Shown: positions 54,594-63,796 of the stretch, in pieces
Layout: each line of letters starts with the position of its first letter
Numbering within the stretch: position 1 is the first letter of the stretch
Assembly: GCF_012113595.1 (NCBI RefSeq)
Contig: NZ_CP050831.1
Coordinates: 2,914,001 to 2,978,000, forward strand
Source: Bacteroides faecium
GTDB lineage: Bacteria; Bacteroidota; Bacteroidia; Bacteroidales; Bacteroidaceae
Reading direction: 5' to 3'
Length of the DNA: 64,000 nt
The notes under the pieces: generated by a model
Databases searched by the model: none
Told to the model about the DNA's origin: nothing
What the model saw: the letters and a program-made list of their open reading frames with translations, nothing else
Program-made: the position numbers and the translations under genes

Positions 54594-56684
54594 ATGAAAT
54601 ATATGATAAAAAGTAAAATGCTGGCAGCTTTTTGTGCTGCCTGCCTGCTGACTCTTTCAGCCACAGCACAAACCTCTTCCTGGTTTAATGACAAGGACTT
54701 GACATTGACAGGCGTCTATTATTATCCCGAACACTGGGATGAAAGCCAATGGGAGCGTGACTTCAAGAAAATGCATGAACTGGGATTTGAGTTTACCCAT
54801 TTTGCCGAGTTTGCCTGGGCGCAACTGGAACCCGAAGAGGGGCGTTACGACTTTGCCTGGCTTGACAGAGCCGTAGCTTTAGCTGCCAAATATGATTTGA
54901 AAGTAATCATGTGTACTTCTACCGCCACACCGCCCGTATGGATGAGCAGGAAATATCCCGAAATCCTACTGAAGAACGAAGACGGTACAATCCTCGACCA
55001 CGGCGCCCGCCAGCACGCATCATTTGCTTCCCCCCTGTATCGGGAACTATCTTATAAAATGATAGAGAAACTGGCGCAGCATTATGGTAATGACTCCCGT
55101 ATTATCGGCTGGCAACTCGATAACGAGCCTGCCGTACAATTCGACTATAACCCGAAAGCGGAACTTGCCTTCCGTGATTTCCTTCGTGCCAAATACCATA
55201 ATAACATCCGGCAATTGAACGATGCATGGGGAACCGCTTTTTGGAGCGAAGCTTATTCGTCTTTTGACGAAATAACCCTTCCCAAACCTGCCCAAATGTT
55301 TATGAATCATCATCAAATCCTGGACTACCGCCGTTTTGCGGCAACGCAAACCAATAATTTCCTGAACGAACAATGCCTATTAATCAAGAAATACGCCAGA
55401 AACCAATGGGTTACTACCAACTATATACCGAACTATGACGAAGGACATATCGGGGGTAGCCCTTCCCTTGACTTTCAGAGTTACACCCGCTATATGGTAT
55501 ATGGAGATAATGAAGGTATCGGTCGTCGTGGCTATCGTGTCGGCAATCCGTTGCGTATCGCATGGGCAAATGATTTCTTCCGTCCTATACAGGGAACCTA
55601 CGGCGTAATGGAACTTCAGCCGGGACAGGTAAACTGGGGCGGCATCAATCCCCAACCGCTTCCGGGAGCAGTCCGCCTGTGGATGTGGAGTGTCTTTGCC
55701 GGTGGTGGGGATTTTATCTGCACCTACCGCTATCGTCAGCCTCTCTACGGCACAGAGCAATATCATTATGGAATAGTAGGCACGGACGGAGTGACCGTAA
55801 CTCCCGGCGGAAGAGAATATGGAACCTTTATAAAAGAGATTCGCGAACTCCGCAAGCACTATTCTCCCCGCGAAACGAAACCTGCCGCATACACCACACG
55901 TCGTACGGCTATTCTTTTCAATCATGAAAACTCCTGGAGCATCGAACGCCAGAAACAGAACCGCACATGGGATACTTTTGCACACATCGAAAAATATTAT
56001 CGTACTTTAAAATCCTTCGGAGCACCTGTTGATTTTATCTCAGAAGCCAAGAATCTCTCAGATTACCCGGTCGTTATCGCCCCGGCCTATCAATTAGCTG
56101 ATAAAGCATTGGTAGACAAATGGATTACATACGTGAAGAATGGCGGAAATCTCGTCCTTACCTGTCGTACTGCACAGAAAGACCGTTATGGTCGTCTGCC
56201 GGAAGCCCCTTTCGGCTCTATGATTACCCCGCTGACCGGAAACGAAATGAATTTCTACGACTTGCTTCTTCCCGAAGACCCCGGCACTGTTGTCATGAAC
56301 GGAAAGGAATATTCTTGGAACACTTGGGGAGAAATTCTGAATCCCCCAGCCGATGCACAAGTATGGGCGACATATACCAATGAATTTTACGAAGGAAGCC
56401 CCGTAGTGACTTTCCGTAAATTGGGAAAAGGAACGATTACTTATGTCGGAGTCGACAGCCATAACGGTGCACTGGAAAAAGACCTGTTGAAGAAATTATA
56501 TGCACAACTCGATATTCCGGTAATGGATTTGCCTTATGGCGTAACCCTTGAATACCGCAATGGCTTTGGAATTGTTCTGAACTATTCAGACCAGCCTTAT
56601 ACTTTCGACTTGCCGAAAGGTAGTAAAGCATTGATAGGAATCCCGGAAATTCCCACGGCTGGCGTATTGGTCTTTTCAATATGA
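54594..56684 (+). CDS. GH42 beta-galactosidase
   Basis: 696 aa, secreted (MLAAFCAACLLTLSATAQ). GH42 start TGVYYYPEHWDESQWERDF; catalytic acid Glu178 in QLDNEPA; nucleophile Glu388 in TYRYRQPLYGTEQYHYG. The middle shows the trimerisation-domain style (VVIAPAYQLADKALVDKW) and the Cys zinc cluster of some GH42 members is absent. Substrate is probably beta-1,4-galactan side chains of RG-I or their oligosaccharides, judged from the neighbours. It ends convergent with SusD of locus B. GH35 was considered and rejected because the start and motifs are of GH42 type. Confidence 0.93.
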   Translation: MKYMIKSKMLAAFCAACLLTLSATAQTSSWFNDKDLTLTGVYYYPEHWDESQWERDFKKMHELGFEFTHFAEFAWAQLEPEEGRYDFAWLDRAVALAAKYDLKVIMCTSTATPPVWMSRKYPEILLKNEDGTILDHGARQHASFASPLYRELSYKMIEKLAQHYGNDSRIIGWQLDNEPAVQFDYNPKAELAFRDFLRAKYHNNIRQLNDAWGTAFWSEAYSSFDEITLPKPAQMFMNHHQILDYRRFAATQTNNFLNEQCLLIKKYARNQWVTTNYIPNYDEGHIGGSPSLDFQSYTRYMVYGDNEGIGRRGYRVGNPLRIAWANDFFRPIQGTYGVMELQPGQVNWGGINPQPLPGAVRLWMWSVFAGGGDFICTYRYRQPLYGTEQYHYGIVGTDGVTVTPGGREYGTFIKEIRELRKHYSPRETKPAAYTTRRTAILFNHENSWSIERQKQNRTWDTFAHIEKYYRTLKSFGAPVDFISEAKNLSDYPVVIAPAYQLADKALVDKWITYVKNGGNLVLTCRTAQKDRYGRLPEAPFGSMITPLTGNEMNFYDLLLPEDPGTVVMNGKEYSWNTWGEILNPPADAQVWATYTNEFYEGSPVVTFRKLGKGTITYVGVDSHNGALEKDLLKKLYAQLDIPVMDLPYGVTLEYRNGFGIVLNYSDQPYTFDLPKGSKALIGIPEIPTAGVLVFSI

Positions 56685-56836
56685 ATATAGAATAACATCT
56701 AATTCTAATCTTTGAATAGTTTTTTCCGTTCGGAAATGAGTTAAATGTATTATCATTGCAAACAATTGGTTGTTGCTATGCTATTCTTAGTCTGTTCCTT
56801 GGCTTATCTTATTTCTTCCAATAGCAGGTAAATTTT

Positions 56837-56902
56837 CGTTCAACAATTGTTGAACGATAGTTCGATATGTGTAGGACGTCCGTTCGACAACTGTTGAACG
56901 AA
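56837..56902. repeat. 22-bp periodic array with CGTTCAACAATTGTTGAACG core
   Basis: Units start at 56837, 56859 and 56881, exactly 22 apart. The first is a perfect 20-bp palindrome; the third (CGTTCGACAACTGTTGAACG) is nearly one; the middle (AGTTCGATATGTGTAGGACG) is a decayed form. The outer arms AATTTTCGTTCAACA (56831-56845) and TGTTGAACGAAAATT (56893-56907) also form one long inverted repeat. Confidence 0.85.
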
Positions 56903-57110
56903 AATTCATTAGGCTATTAAAAACATCTCGATAGGACAAGAAATGATTAAAAACTGCTAATAGAAGGATTAGCTATAATTGACTCATATTTGCAAGGAAA
57001 TGAATTAATTCTTACGAAAATTCTATTTTGTAGGATGCTATTGCTTTTATTAGAAATCAACAAAAGTGTTTATTAGTAATACAAACTATTGTTGATTACA
57101 AATAAAAAGA

Positions 57111-57166
57111 ATTGCCACTTATATTTCTTGAATAAGCCTTTATATTCAAGATGCATAAGTGGCAAT
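57111..57166 (-). terminator. Terminator of the locus B SusC/SusD unit
   Basis: ATTGCCACTTAT (57111-57122) pairs perfectly with ATAAGTGGCAAT (57155-57166), and CTTGAATA (57127-57134) with TATTCAAG (57143-57150) inside. On the minus strand it is followed by TTCTTTTTATTTG. Confidence 0.85.
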
Positions 57167-57187
57167 ATCGACAATATCTATTTAAGA

Positions 57188-59272
57188 TTAATATCCGGGA
57201 TTCTGCATCGCTTTCTTTTCATCGTTAGTCAAGGCAGAGCCGCTTGCATTTGTAATACCGTCTAAGAATGCCTGTGGGATTGGGCGGTAATAATGTTTGC
57301 TTGGATTGAATTCGCCAATACCCCGGGTAGCACCGTCGTTGAATTTATGCCAGCGAGTATCCAATGTTTTGGTACGGGCTAAATCTTCCCAACGTTGCAA
57401 TTCACCGCAAAGTTCGCGGGTACGTTCGTTTAATAAGAAACACATCATCTTTTCGGCATTGGACGTACAACCTAATTCATTATAAATAGAAGTATCAACG
57501 GCTGAATTATAAACGTCTGCCACGCTATTCAGTTTCATCGCTGATTTGGTTGAAGCCGTAGTCTCTGCACCTTCCATATTATTGGATTCATAGTATGTGT
57601 TTTTGTTCCAATAAATAGCGCCTTCGTCAGAGTGACCGCCACCTTTTCCTGAACAGTAAGGATTGTTCTTATAGGCTTGTCCACCGTCTACATTCTTGCT
57701 GCGGTCTTCCTTGTCAGCATAGCCGGCACGGTCGCGCAACTTATTAATCCACTCGATAGCTTTGTCATAACTAGCTTCACCTTTGCGGATATAAGCCTCG
57801 GCAACCATTAACACATCATCAGCCGAACGGGCAATGATAGCGTCACGAGTACCAAATTGTGAAGCGATAGAAACGCGGTAACCGTCACGGAATTTAGACA
57901 AAGCGACCGAACGTTTGTGCGGGATAATATTGTAATAGTTGCCGGTCTTTTCACTTAGGTTCCAGCTATGGGATTGTCCTTTAAAATAACGTACATAAGT
58001 ATATGTGTTACACATCTTTCCGTCTTTCAATGCTGTATATGCCGGAGCGTTAGGGTATTCTTCATATCGGTTGTCACCCGGATTGTTTACGATGTATTTC
58101 ATGCCCAGTTCACCGCCTTTGAAACGCTTGTCACCCTTGTTGACACCTGCCGGAGCATAAGGCATATCTTCTTCTGTCCATTCCGGGGCACTTTTTGTTT
58201 CGTTGGCTCCATAGCAAGTGATGAATGATTTCCAGAAACGGGAGTCGTTGACACGGTCAAACACCTGCATGGTATATTCTGTTGCGCTGACATACGAGAA
58301 CTCACGTCCACCGGAAATGTCACGCTTACAACCACCTATATCATTGCCTTGATATACAGATGGATAATAAAGATGCATTTGGTTTCCATAACGTCCCCAT
58401 GTCGATTCGTCATTGGAGAATTGGGCAGCCAGGATTACTTCACTGACTTTTTCGTTTGCACCGTTTGGCTGCTGGTAATCCCATAATTCCACATAGTCGT
58501 TGCACAGTGGATGTGCGTCTACCACTTCTGAACCATACTGGATTACTGCGTCCAAATCGGAAGATATATAATTCCCGTTCCAACCGCTATACAATTCGGA
58601 AGCACGGAACAGATGTGCTTTTGCCAAGAAATGTGCGGCTGCATATTTGTTGATACGTCCGACAGATTCTCCTCGTTCCGGCAGCAGTCTGTATGCTTCT
58701 CCGAAGTCGGATATTACCTGAGTGTATATTTCCTCTTCCGAGTTGCGTGTGAAGTAAGTTTCCGCACTTGTAGAAGGTTCCAGTTTCAAGGGTACGCCAC
58801 CGAATTGCTTCACCAGTTCGAAATAGGCATAAGCTCTCAGGAAGTGGGCTTCTCCCAGACGGGTGTTGTAAGTAGGCGAACTTGTATTGTAATACTGCGG
58901 CAAGTTCTGGATAAGTATATTGGCCGGTTCAACCAATCCGTAATAGTTATCCCATATCGGTTGGTTAGCGGCATTTTCTGAAGAATTCAAGTCCTGGCTG
59001 TAATGATTCCATGCCGGTATCACATTGTTGGCGTCGGTAAATTCGTCCACTCCCATGTTATAACATTGGATTCCCCAGATATAATTGAATTTGAATTTCA
59101 ATTTTTGATAAGCTCCGGTTACTAATTCATCAAGACCTTCCTGTGTCTTGAAACGGTCGGTACTATATTGGGTCTTTAGCTCTTCGTCAAGGAATGATTC
59201 GCTGCACGAAGTGAACGAACCGCCTATAACACTGGTTAGTATAGCTGCGAATAATAATTTATTTATTTTCAT
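57188..59272 (-). CDS. SusD-like surface glycan-binding lipoprotein (locus B)
   Basis: 694 aa, somewhat longer than the common 500-600. The lipobox is GGSFTSCSE. SusD helices and RLGEAHFLRAYAYFELVKQFGGVPLKLEP are present; the end GELQRWEDLARTKTLD and HYYRPIPQAFLDGI are the family signature. It pairs with the SusC directly upstream (24 bp gap) to capture oligosaccharide. The extra length lies in loops about 330-560 rich in Gly, Tyr and Asn, which probably help bind a larger glycan. Confidence 0.96.
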   Translation of the reverse strand: MKINKLLFAAILTSVIGGSFTSCSESFLDEELKTQYSTDRFKTQEGLDELVTGAYQKLKFKFNYIWGIQCYNMGVDEFTDANNVIPAWNHYSQDLNSSENAANQPIWDNYYGLVEPANILIQNLPQYYNTSSPTYNTRLGEAHFLRAYAYFELVKQFGGVPLKLEPSTSAETYFTRNSEEEIYTQVISDFGEAYRLLPERGESVGRINKYAAAHFLAKAHLFRASELYSGWNGNYISSDLDAVIQYGSEVVDAHPLCNDYVELWDYQQPNGANEKVSEVILAAQFSNDESTWGRYGNQMHLYYPSVYQGNDIGGCKRDISGGREFSYVSATEYTMQVFDRVNDSRFWKSFITCYGANETKSAPEWTEEDMPYAPAGVNKGDKRFKGGELGMKYIVNNPGDNRYEEYPNAPAYTALKDGKMCNTYTYVRYFKGQSHSWNLSEKTGNYYNIIPHKRSVALSKFRDGYRVSIASQFGTRDAIIARSADDVLMVAEAYIRKGEASYDKAIEWINKLRDRAGYADKEDRSKNVDGGQAYKNNPYCSGKGGGHSDEGAIYWNKNTYYESNNMEGAETTASTKSAMKLNSVADVYNSAVDTSIYNELGCTSNAEKMMCFLLNERTRELCGELQRWEDLARTKTLDTRWHKFNDGATRGIGEFNPSKHYYRPIPQAFLDGITNASGSALTNDEKKAMQNPGY

Positions 59273-59296
59273 AATGTTCTTACTTTTAATTGTTTA

Positions 59297-62200
59297 TTAG
59301 AATCCGATATTGACACCAATGACAAAACTCTTTGAAGTAGTGGGTGAACCGAACGTTTTGGTATTGTTGTCATAGTTCACTAAATCGGTATCCAGAAAAT
59401 CGCACGCCTTATAGATATTGAAGGGATTCATTGCCTGAACATATAATTTCAGGTTATTGATACCTAGTTTGCCCAATTGTTTCGGAGTAAAGTTGTAACC
59501 TAGTGAAATGTTACGCACTTTGATATACGAACCGTCTTGGTAATTCATGGCGCTGTTGTAAGTATCTGCTCCTTCACCGTTGGAGCCCGGTGAGTAGTAT
59601 CTTGCATTTTCATTTGTTCCCGCTACCCAGTAGTCAACCTTGCGTTGCATATAGCGGCCGTCAAGTGTGACAGCACCTTGTGGTACGGTGAATCCCCAGC
59701 GTGACAGAATGAAGAAAGATAGTTCAAAGTTCTTGTAATTGAAAGTGTTGCTCCAACCGCCTGTCCAGCGAGGGCGTACATGACCTACAATCTTTTTATC
59801 ATCATTAGCATCTATCTTATCGTCACTATTCAAATCTTTCACTTTGATTTGTCCCGGTTTACGTCCGTATTTGGCAGCTTCTTCAGCTTCTTCCGTTTTC
59901 CATATGCCGTCATATACCCAGTCGTAATAAACACCGATTTCTTCTCCTACAAACCATTTGTTGTTTACATCTTCCGTTCTGCCGTTGGATAGTTCGTCAA
60001 TCCGGTTTCTATCCATAGACCATGTCAGGGTTGTACTCCATGAGAAATCTTTCAGTTGTACCGGGATTGCGTTTATTTGCAGGTCAATACCCCAACCGGA
60101 TGTCTTGCCTACATTCGAATAAGTGGAAACATAACCGGTCAATGAAGGAATTGTCATTTCCAACAGCAAATCGTTCGTCTTGGTCTTGTACGCGTCAATG
60201 CTACCGCTGAGTCGGTTGTTAAAGAAACCGTAATCAACACCGACATTGTATTGGGTCGTTCTTTCCCAGCCTAAAGTCGGGTTTGCCATTTTTGCCGGTT
60301 CTTTCTGGGATGGATCCGAAGGTACATAGCCTAATGAAGAATCATTTTGTCCCCAGTTGTAATATAAGCCGGTGATTGCTCCTTTGGTAGCGTAGGCTTT
60401 GATAGCCGCATTACCTGTGACACCAACACCAACACGGAGTTTCAACTGATTAAGCCAACTGACATCTTTCAGGAAATCTTCCTGATCCATTCTCCATGCA
60501 ATGGCTACAGAAGGGAAGCTCGCCCATTTGTGTCCTTCGGCCAATTGCGAAGCACCGTCCCAACGCATAGATGCAGTTAATAAGTATTTGTCTTTATATC
60601 CATAGTTCATGCGAATCATATAAGATGCCATTTGAGTCTCTGTCAGGCCTGTACCAAAAGAATTCAGTGTACCGGCAGAACTCATATTATACCACAGCTC
60701 ATCTGCCGACGCAACATTGGTAGCTCTCATATCTCCCATTTCGTAATGGTAAGCCGATGCTGATTGCATCAATGTCAATCCCAGATTATGCTGGCCTAAT
60801 GTCTTGTTGTAATAGATAAGGTTATCTAATGTCCATGCACGTTTCTGTTCGTTTTTATATTGTGCGCCGTTATTACCGTCGCCATTGATACCGTCGGCTG
60901 CATTGGCAACTCCCAATGTATAGAATTGAAATTCAGGGCCGAATTGTATGCGATAGGACAAGCCTTCCAACGGCTTCCATATTTTGCCGAAGTCTATTTG
61001 TGAATACATGCTGGCTGATGCGCGGAAGGTACGACGCTGATTGGTATTATAATCCAGTTCACGGATAGGATTGATGATATTGACATCACCACTCGGATAG
61101 CGGATGTATTCATTGTTTTCATCATAAGGCACTGTCCATGGAATCATGCTTCTCAATGCGCTGTAGAAATCACCGGAACCGGTTACGGATTTAGAGAAAC
61201 TATAACCGTAGTCTTGGGTAGAGTAAGAAGCGTTGATGGAAGTTCCCATCTTGAACCACTCCACCGGGTTTGAGTCAAATGAAGTCTTTAAGGTATAGCG
61301 TTCATAAGCCTGGCCGGGTTGTGTACCTTTCTGGTCCATATAGCCGAATGAAGCATAACCTTGGAACTTATCCGAACCGCCGGATGCGCTTAATGTGTGT
61401 TCATGGGTAATTCCGGTCTGCTTGCCGTGGGAAGCCCAGTCGTAAGAACCTACTTTTGAAGGGTCGTAATTCCCGTTTGACCATGCCTGGTCGATATTTT
61501 TCCAGGAAGCGGCTACACTGCCGAAGGCTGCTTTATCCGCTTCGTACGTCGGAGTAGCGGATGCATAGGAACCTGCATTGTATTTAGCTATACGGGCATA
61601 GTCCAGCCATTCGGATGCAGACATCATTTCTGTTACGTCATGCAATGTTTCAAAGGTGACAGTACCGGAATAGTTTAAAGTAACTTTTCCTTGTTTTCCT
61701 TTTTTAGTAGTGACAAGGATGACACCGTTGGCACCACGCGAACCATAGATAGCCGTAGCCGAAGCATCTTTCAGAATATCAATAGCTTCAATATCGGAAG
61801 GGTTGATATTCTCAATACCGCCGTTTTGAATAACCATGCCGTCAACAACATACAACGGCCCTTGTTCGGCATTGATAGAACGTTGTCCGCGAATATTAAT
61901 ATTTCCCACTTCACCGGGCCGTTGGCTGGAAGTGATGTCCACACCTGCTGTTTTTCCTTGCATTCCTTCCAAAGCATTCTTTACAGGCATTGCTTTCAGC
62001 TCTTTTTCTCCAACCCGTGCCATAGCACCGGTCACATCGCTTTTTTTCTGAACGCCATATCCTACAACTACTACTTCATCCAGCGTTTCCGAATCTTCTT
62101 GAAGCGTAATCCTGAAATTGGTATTTCCTGCGACAGAAATTTCTTGTTTCTTATATCCTATGTAAGTAACAGTTATCGTACCTTTAGCCGGTACATTAGA

Positions 62201-62428
62201 GAGAGTAAATTTGCCATCCAAATCTGTTATAGTACCATTCGTAGTTCCATTGACTAATACACTGGCACCAATGACCGGTTCTCCTGTAAAGTCAATAACT
62301 GTACCTGTGACCGTTTTATTCTGGGCATAGGCTCCAACTATTAAAAGGGAGAACAAAGTGAAGAAAAATAGCCGTCGGATAGTATCCTTATAGGCGTACA
62401 GGTGATTACCTTTTTTGTTGCTTTTCAT
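59297..62428 (-). CDS. SusC-like TonB-dependent transporter (locus B)
   Basis: 1043 aa. N-terminal segment with positively charged residues and a signal peptide (FFFTLFSLLIVGAYAQ); carboxypeptidase-like domain (VTGTVIDFTGEPVIGASVLV); TonB box region LDEVVVVGYGVQKKSDVTGA; plug with AIDILKDASATAIYGSRGANG; barrel to the end. Transports the pectic oligosaccharide. It starts 189 bp downstream of a tyrosine recombinase gene on the same strand, which raises the question whether its expression is recombination-controlled. The STN domain found in some members is not seen. Confidence 0.97.
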   Translation of the reverse strand: MKSNKKGNHLYAYKDTIRRLFFFTLFSLLIVGAYAQNKTVTGTVIDFTGEPVIGASVLVNGTTNGTITDLDGKFTLSNVPAKGTITVTYIGYKKQEISVAGNTNFRITLQEDSETLDEVVVVGYGVQKKSDVTGAMARVGEKELKAMPVKNALEGMQGKTAGVDITSSQRPGEVGNINIRGQRSINAEQGPLYVVDGMVIQNGGIENINPSDIEAIDILKDASATAIYGSRGANGVILVTTKKGKQGKVTLNYSGTVTFETLHDVTEMMSASEWLDYARIAKYNAGSYASATPTYEADKAAFGSVAASWKNIDQAWSNGNYDPSKVGSYDWASHGKQTGITHEHTLSASGGSDKFQGYASFGYMDQKGTQPGQAYERYTLKTSFDSNPVEWFKMGTSINASYSTQDYGYSFSKSVTGSGDFYSALRSMIPWTVPYDENNEYIRYPSGDVNIINPIRELDYNTNQRRTFRASASMYSQIDFGKIWKPLEGLSYRIQFGPEFQFYTLGVANAADGINGDGNNGAQYKNEQKRAWTLDNLIYYNKTLGQHNLGLTLMQSASAYHYEMGDMRATNVASADELWYNMSSAGTLNSFGTGLTETQMASYMIRMNYGYKDKYLLTASMRWDGASQLAEGHKWASFPSVAIAWRMDQEDFLKDVSWLNQLKLRVGVGVTGNAAIKAYATKGAITGLYYNWGQNDSSLGYVPSDPSQKEPAKMANPTLGWERTTQYNVGVDYGFFNNRLSGSIDAYKTKTNDLLLEMTIPSLTGYVSTYSNVGKTSGWGIDLQINAIPVQLKDFSWSTTLTWSMDRNRIDELSNGRTEDVNNKWFVGEEIGVYYDWVYDGIWKTEEAEEAAKYGRKPGQIKVKDLNSDDKIDANDDKKIVGHVRPRWTGGWSNTFNYKNFELSFFILSRWGFTVPQGAVTLDGRYMQRKVDYWVAGTNENARYYSPGSNGEGADTYNSAMNYQDGSYIKVRNISLGYNFTPKQLGKLGINNLKLYVQAMNPFNIYKACDFLDTDLVNYDNNTKTFGSPTTSKSFVIGVNIGF

Positions 62429-62617
62429 ACTTTAATTGTTAAGTTAAACAAAAGTTAGATTCATAATTTGAAATGAAAGCACTGTATATAAAGTAGTTAT
62501 AAAATTGAGGAAGTTATCTTTAGGCAACGATGAGGTAACCATTGAAGTCGTTTCAACAGTAGAAAAGAATATAGCAATAAAAGAAATGCCTCAAGATGAG
62601 ACAAAAAAAATAACCTT

Positions 62618-63796
62618 TTACAATAATTGGTTTAATATCTCCCTGAATACTTTATCAGCATGTTCCTGCATGATTTTAATATAGTTGAATATTGGTCGAT
62701 TATTTTTCATACTGTGCCCTATGCAATACTCAATTTTTTCAATTTGGATTCCTAGATTATATCCGTGTTGTGCAAAGGTTTTTCGAGCGGAATAATAGGT
62801 GACCTTTTTCTTTACTCCCGAGAGTATTGAGACTTTGCCGATATGGCGGAAAATCAAACTGTATATCTGTTTATAAGATGAATACTTCCCGAATTTCAGA
62901 TAGCCTTCTTTTGTCAGATATTTATCTATAATTACTTTTGCTTCAGGTTGCAGAGTAAATACGATTTCATTCTCTCCTTTTTTACTATTACGTGTTTTAT
63001 GACGTATATAGCGCATATAATCTTTATCCTTAAAATTGTATGTCAATAAGTCTCTCAGGTTAATACCACCTAGATAATAAGTAAGCATAAAAATATCCCT
63101 TGCTATAGACAAAGAAGGCTTTAAAAGATGAACATCCCGTATTCTCTTTAATTCATCTATTGACAAATCAAGCTCCCGTATATTACTTGCCGGCATTTTA
63201 AATAGAATAAAAGGATGAATAGAATAGGTTACATAATTCATCTTTCTTGCATAATTCAATATCACCTTTATCAAAGTTAGATATATTCTGATAGTTGTAT
63301 CTGACAAATTCTCTTCGCGAAGAACTTTTGCAAATTCTTGTATATGCAGAGGGGTTAACTGAATTAAAGGAAAATCTCCTTTCATATATTTAATAAACCT
63401 ATCGGAAGCTATCATATAAAGTTTATAAGATTTTTCCCGTTCTTCTCCTTTCATGAAATTCATGTATTCTTTTGCGACAGATTGAAAAGTTATTCCTTTT
63501 TTCTTCTGTTCGTAGTTAATAATACGTATCAGCTCAGTGCATGAGATTGCAGGTAAATAACTGATTGATGTAACTATTTCTTCGTATTCGTTTATCAGTT
63601 TTCGTAAACAAGCATTCATATTAGTAGCATTCTCGTGCCTGACAACTCTACCATTTTTTATCTGACTGGCAGAATCCAAAGTAAACTGAGTAGATATATA
63701 TCTAGTTTGCGAATGATGTGCTACTGCTATCCTTATTCGATGTCTACCATTTGATAGTTTTTTAGTTGGAACAATTACAATTGAAAAATTTGCCAT
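62618..63796 (-). CDS. Tyrosine recombinase (Bacteroides integrase/invertase type)
   Basis: 392 aa. N-terminal SAM-like DNA-binding half (VAKEYMNFMKGEEREKSYKLY), then the catalytic half: Arg in GGINLRDLL, Lys in HKTRNSKKGE, YYSARKTFAQHG (the H-x-x-R position is Y-S-A-R here), and CIGHSMKNNRPIFNYI with the His and the nucleophilic Tyr. Length and layout match the Bacteroides invertases that switch surface genes (SusC/D, capsule) and also those of conjugative elements. No obvious mobile-element genes are next to it in the window. Very confident for the enzyme class, uncertain for its target. Confidence 0.9.
   Translation of the reverse strand: MANFSIVIVPTKKLSNGRHRIRIAVAHHSQTRYISTQFTLDSASQIKNGRVVRHENATNMNACLRKLINEYEEIVTSISYLPAISCTELIRIINYEQKKKGITFQSVAKEYMNFMKGEEREKSYKLYMIASDRFIKYMKGDFPLIQLTPLHIQEFAKVLREENLSDTTIRIYLTLIKVILNYARKMNYVTYSIHPFILFKMPASNIRELDLSIDELKRIRDVHLLKPSLSIARDIFMLTYYLGGINLRDLLTYNFKDKDYMRYIRHKTRNSKKGENEIVFTLQPEAKVIIDKYLTKEGYLKFGKYSSYKQIYSLIFRHIGKVSILSGVKKKVTYYSARKTFAQHGYNLGIQIEKIEYCIGHSMKNNRPIFNYIKIMQEHADKVFREILNQLL

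Larger units (their letters stand above)
56685..57187. other. 503-bp convergent gap with palindromic array and terminator
   Basis: No gene. AT-rich. It holds the 22-bp palindromic array at 56837-56902 and, near the SusD end, the hairpin at 57111-57166. Nothing else recognised between 56910 and 57110 apart from two ATTAAAAAC words 30 bp apart. Confidence 0.75.

Noticed and set aside
54594..56684. GH35 assignment for the beta-galactosidase
   Set aside because: The start YYYPEHWDESQWERD, QLDNEPA and RYRQPLYGTEQYHYG are GH42 patterns.
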